Assembly: GCA_944472155.2 (NCBI GenBank)
Contig: OX235277.1
Span: 16,874,804-16,938,803, forward strand
Reading direction: 5' to 3'
DNA: 64,000 nt
Origin: Trichobilharzia szidati
Lineage: Eukaryota > Platyhelminthes > Trematoda > Strigeidida > Schistosomatidae
Shown: positions 59,815-64,000 of the stretch, piece by piece
Numbering within the stretch: the stretch's first letter is position 1
Layout: each line of letters opens with the position of its first letter
Made by a program: the position numbers and the translations under genes
The notes under the pieces: generated by a model
Told to the model about the DNA's origin: nothing
The model's database searches: none
The model's input: the letters and a program-made list of their open reading frames with translations, nothing else

Positions 59815-62404
59815 ATCTATTGAACAATACACTAACTCTTCAGTTGCATTATTGTGAAAGTCAAGTTCATGACCCACTTACAAGAATTACAGTCTAACTG
59901 AAGATAACAGAAGAGGATGAATGGTGCCTAATATATTTTTCTCAAATGGTTGATAGAGGACGTACGTTTCCACCTCATTATTATCGCAGGGTCTTTGAGA
60001 TGTAACCTCACTGCAGACATTTGAATGATTCGAAAACAAACATCAATGTTTAACATATATCCACATCATTATCATACATGTCAGGGATGGCAAGAATAAG
60101 ACTTTCTGTTGCATACATAATAATACAGATGATTTGTACCTCAGGTGTGTGTTTTTATACAGTGTTGTTCTGTGATCTCCTCAGTTTGATCATGATGTAA
60201 CCGTCTAGAGGGAAGTTGAAAGCTTACAAACTAAATTAATCAAATCAGAGAACACATACAGAGAAAAAGAATCACGATTGTACTGAACCTTCCCGTATTG
60301 TAGCGCTCACTTGACTCGCTTCAGGAAATAAATTAATCAAGACACTATACATCGATGCTGTAATTTAAATTCACATATGTTCACTCATCCATTGTGCAGT
60401 AGGAATCAGTTGATATTTTGAGTTTAGCTACGAAAAACAATCATCGAAATCTTATCCAAAGTGACCTGATCACAATATACACTGAAAATCGACACATAGT
60501 TTGTGAGGAGGTATTCATTATTGAAAAGTTTATGATGAAACCTCATGTTCAATAATGTCGTACGTTTACTAAACGACTGTCCACATTTCGGAATATTTTC
60601 AGTTCTTTACATAAATGAGGCGCTCCTTATTGTTCACACATTTTGCGGAGACCATGTTCTCTTGTGTAAAAATATGTGCCATTTCTACATTTTTATCTAT
60701 TATATTGTTTGAACGAGTTAAGTTACCTCCTTTCTGAAGTAGACGACTTTTCATAAAACAGTTTCGGTGTATCAAATACGAGTTCCCTTCAAGGTGTTTG
60801 TTAGAATTACAATTCAAAACTGGCTACATTAAAGAGAAATATTTGCTTTATTTATCAAAATTTTGTAAAGAGACATTTGTATACACATTTATCAAGGGAT
60901 AAACATATTTGTATTTTTGATTTACAGAAGGCCAGCAGATTACCCAAAAAGAGGTTCACTGAAACAAAATCTTCAACATGAAAATTATGTGTTCAAATTG
61001 TTACTTTTTACAAGTGAATTTCACTGTCTTCTAAAATAACTTTTTAATATAACAAACCACATCTGGAACTATTCGACGTGTGCATTTCTTTTGATTTTGA
61101 AATAACTCATAAGCAATTAACACTCAAAAAATAAATAATTCACAAAGGAAATTTATGTACACAAACGGAGGTTTCTACCTAAAATGAAGGAAAAAGCACA
61201 GTATCGAAAGTTTATTAGCAATTCATTTTAGGAATCGTGGTTGTTAAAAGTTAACTGTTTTGTTTTCCACTATTCAAAATATTCTATATGCGGAAGAGTT
61301 TAGGAAAAATACCAACACATGGCCATAATTCTTGCTCGAAAATAATAACACTTCACACTGATTTATGCAAGAATCTATTGGATTGTTTTCAAAAACACCA
61401 GGAATAAATCATGTCATATCAAACCATAATTAAACCATTTATCAGAATCATCGTCAATCAATGAATAACCGGATAACTCAATTAATTAAGAGTGAAATAT
61501 AGTCTACTTGACAAAAAGGACAATATACTCCATAGAACCATATGGCATATATGTCAGTGATGATCCTCCTCTGTTTCAAAGTATGCTGAACTCATGAAAT
61601 AGCTTCTTAATCATTGAGAAACCACCGAAAAGTCAATTTTTATAATACATGAAATAGATCTATCACTAAGTCAATATATTTATCAGACCGAGGGGATATA
61701 GATTCGCAAACGTGGTATCTTCTTACACTACTTATCTCTTGCAGAGATATCACTCATAAATATCTTTCTCTCCGAGAATATACCCGCAGTATACAGTAAA
61801 CGAAAGCAATTGAAAGACCACTACAAATAGTGTTAATGAAATATCTTTCGACATAGGACGGCGAAAATTTGTAGCTCAAGAGAGTAACATGTTGGTCAAT
61901 TTGAGTTCTCCGAGCTGTACTGATTTGTTGTGAAGCCTTCATTGGTTAATCACACTTGGAGAAAGCAATAAGAATTCTTGCAAAGAGACGAAAACATGTT
62001 AACATTACTCATGATGTCATGGATCTATTTCATAACTCTTACATCGGTGGAAATTTAGGAATAATTTCTTAAGACTGTATTCTTATAAGATGCTAACCTC
62101 CGAATCAACTTACTTAATCAAAAGACCTCAGTGAAACCAAAAGAAAAAATGTCACACCAGATATAAAGAACATATTAATAATCATCGGAAGACAACTCAA
62201 TGCTTGTGTGAGTGAAATCTCTCCCCCACAAACCAAAACATTACTTCGCTTGTTTTATGTGAATCGAAAGACTTGACAGCGAAAGTAGACTAAACCAACA
62301 TCATCTACACGATAGATTTCACCGCCTTTGCAAATTATTACATTAGCCATAGTGAACGTTCATCTTCGACTTTGCATCAATGAGCATAAATTAAACATGA
62401 AAAC

Positions 62405-62441
62405 ATGGACAGCTGTTTCATCCTAGTTTGGGAATCATTGG
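62405..62441 (-). ncRNA. degenerate hammerhead motif in Penelope-like tail
   Basis: Same sequence as 9577-9613 on the minus strand: CCAATGA, TCC/GGA helix II with a CAAACTA loop, then GAAACAGCTGTCC. The flanking GIY-YIG remnant (about 62.29-62.39 kb) is more eroded than at 9.5 kb. Confidence 0.5.
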
Positions 62442-62664
62442 CAATACGCACCTACTCGGGCTCAAATCCAGGACCTTCCGGTTACAAGGCAAGCTCGTAT
62501 ACCATTCGAGCACTGGGACACGTTTCAATGGCTCATGAATACTCATTCAACCAATTCGCGATTAAGAGTTGAACTAGAACAAATCAAGTCTCAACCTGAA
62601 AACAAGGAGTCATGTGTAGGGACAAATGAATAATTATTATAATTCAAAACAGTGTTCAACTCAC

Positions 62665-63010
62665 AGTTCAAACCACTTCCTACAATGAGGCGTACACGAA
62701 TGATTGAAGCAGATCAAAGAACACACTTGAACTGATTGTATTTGGAAATAAATTGTTTGGCACACGCATGTTTTACACATTTCTATTCACAATTCATAGA
62801 TGTAGTCCCTTTAATTAGGGATGATATTTAGATCTTGGTTTCAACTTTGATTTTAATCAATTGTGAAATGGTAAAACGTCTTCAAAAGCAAAAGTTTACG
62901 AAAAGTAATGAAGCAAAATAAACACCTAGAATATTGTTATACTCACCGTCAACAAGTATACCAGCAATGAGAAAAGAAAGGGTGATAGCCGACAAATGAG
63001 TGAAAATCAT
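62665..63010 (-). CDS. micro-exon gene copy 3, 5' exons
   Basis: Exon 1, 63010-62947, is 64 nt with an intact ATG and signal peptide (MIFTHLSAITLSF followed by LIAGILVD), ending GACG|gtgagt in phase 1. Exon 2, 62679-62665, is GAAGTGGTTTGAACT between cattgtag and gtgagttgaac, giving G-S-G-L-N. About 100 bp beyond exon 2 the DNA switches to the Penelope/hammerhead tail, as in copy 1, so exons 3 and 4 of the 33-kb gene are not present here. It may be a truncated gene or may splice to unknown exons. Confidence 0.6.
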
Positions 63011-63046
63011 GTTTCGTCTCAGAGAGAGAAATGATCAAAGCACTCC

Positions 63047-63054
63047 CTTAAATA
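63047..63054 (-). promoter_or_regulatory. TATA-like element of micro-exon gene copy 3
   Basis: TATTTAAG on the minus strand lies 37-44 nt before the ATG; an inverted CCAAT (CAACCAATAAAG) lies just upstream. Confidence 0.5.
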
Positions 63055-63814
63055 GCTGTTTTCGCGTTAAGCAACCAATAAAGTTTCAGTTTACAACAGA
63101 ATGCAGTTTTTACCAGAACAAATTAGTCTCTCATCATTACATTAAACAAATTGTTAAAATGTTGTTTAGAAATGTCATTTGCTACATTTTGACTTTCATC
63201 TTGCTCATGTTTAGTTACTATTTTTACAATCAATCTGATAACAATCTCTGTCGCAGTGACAGGAAAACAAGATTCACTTCAACACGAAACCATAAACAAG
63301 TTAGGCAGAAAGACATTATTGTAATGTATTCATTTCAATATATTTTGTGTAGTGTAAGTAGAAAATGACGTCTTCCACAAAATAGAACGTCATATGAAAA
63401 TAAGGCGTACAAATCATGTGACGTTTGTAAACCTCAAAACATCAAAATAGTGTATACCATCGATGAATTACTGCTGTTACTTGTAAGCTTGTTCAGTCAC
63501 CATATCATGAGCACAGCTTTATATTAGGCTTTGATAAGCAGAATATATATATATATATTTATGAAGGTGGATATTGTTGCATACAAGATAACAGAATTTA
63601 CGTCTACATCTTGTGTATCCATTGTTTTCAAAGAAGCATTATGTAGTGAGCGAAATACTTGCTTATCGAAGTTAAACTTTGTTGTGCATATTATGCAGGA
63701 GGCAATCTCATGAAATAAGTATAATACTGTCACGTAACAGATTAGCTACCATCCATTGATCCATAAGGAAATCAGAGATCAAGTATGTACTGCTGATGAT
63801 ATGAACTGATTTTT

Positions 63815-63978
63815 TTAAACATTCTGGGCTCCAAATATGTTTGCAGGTTTGTATGAACGGAATTTAGGGGTAATATGACATCCAAATCGGTGGACGCTAC
63901 GTGTGCATAGGTACAGTCTGACTTAATGTCCTCTTGCGTCACTACAATCACATATAGACTGATTAGGATTATAAACAA
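63815..63978 (-). CDS. short conserved open frame upstream of micro-exon gene copy 3
   Basis: Duplicate of the frame at 11155-11005: NEDSLFIILISLYVIVVTQE, IKSDCTYAHVASTDLDVI, HTNLQTYLEP. It has no ATG before the hydrophobic part, so if coding it is an internal exon or lost its start. Same position and strand relative to the micro-exon gene as at 11 kb. Confidence 0.3.
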
Positions 63979-64000
63979 TGAGTCTTCATTTAATAAATAT

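Larger units (their letters stand above)
59290..64000. repeat. segmental duplication B, copy 2
   Basis: Direct match to about 6470-11185, continuing to the window edge. It contains the open exon at 59.6 kb, the Penelope/hammerhead tail at 62.25-62.56 kb and a micro-exon gene copy. An (AT)n run lies at 63543-63560. Confidence 0.75.

Noticed and set aside
59591..59857. 88-codon plus-strand frame overlapping the 59.6-kb exon
   Set aside because: This frame is interrupted in the duplicates, whereas the other frame keeps the same residues.
1..64000. CRISPR arrays, bacterial operons, terminators or origins
   Set aside because: The DNA is eukaryotic in style; no regularly spaced repeats or ribosome-binding sites were seen.

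Overview
The window looks like nuclear DNA of a parasitic flatworm, most likely a blood fluke (Schistosomatidae). The basis is: AT-rich DNA with short, intron-split coding pieces; several copies of a secreted-protein gene built from 15-, 21- and 30-nt symmetrical exons (the micro-exon gene, MEG, architecture known from schistosomes); RTE-clade and Penelope-like retroelements; tRNA-headed SINEs; and degenerate hammerhead-ribozyme motifs of the type reported from schistosome repeats and Penelope-like elements. The species cannot be fixed from the sequence alone. One 500-N assembly gap lies at 47846-48345.

The main genes are MEG-like copies sharing a 64-nt first coding exon (signal peptide, ending in phase 1) followed about 250-270 bp later by a 15-nt exon reading G-S-x-x-x. 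Copies lie at 9836-10181 (-, start lost), 32451-33081 (-, best preserved, four exons in one frame), 37756-38084 (+, decayed), 39882-40220 (+, intact start) and 62665-63010 (-, intact start). Two more 15-nt exons sit in a tandem duplication at 46751 and 47677, directly beside the gap. A TATA-like TATTTAA element precedes the four recognisable first exons at a fixed distance.

A second, unrecognised set of intron-bounded coding exons lies on the minus strand at about 22.4-28.4 kb. One of its exons has relatives at 59.6 kb (open) and at 6.85 and 21.2 kb (broken). Exons at 32.08-32.19 kb are separated by a 34-nt intron.

Most of the rest is a mosaic of large diverged duplications: about 1.8-4.3 kb resembles 53.4-58.1 kb; 6.1-11.2 kb resembles 59.3-64 kb and, inverted, 17.8-22 kb; 12.9-17.4 kb resembles 48.4-51.5 kb inverted, with a partial third copy at 34.1-35.1 kb. 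Comparing duplicates gives empty sites that bound several insertions: a 5'-truncated RTE element (54082-56238), two SINEs (about 16151 and 57279) and a foldback element (20082-20426). Penelope-like fragments (reverse transcriptase and/or GIY-YIG endonuclease) occur at about 4.26, 9.45, 11.85-12.92, 17.0-17.3, 18.0, 33.6-34.2, 41.2-42.6, 48.6 and 62.3 kb; all are broken.

All calls come from reading the sequence by eye. Splice structures and distant similarities need transcript data or a search to confirm.
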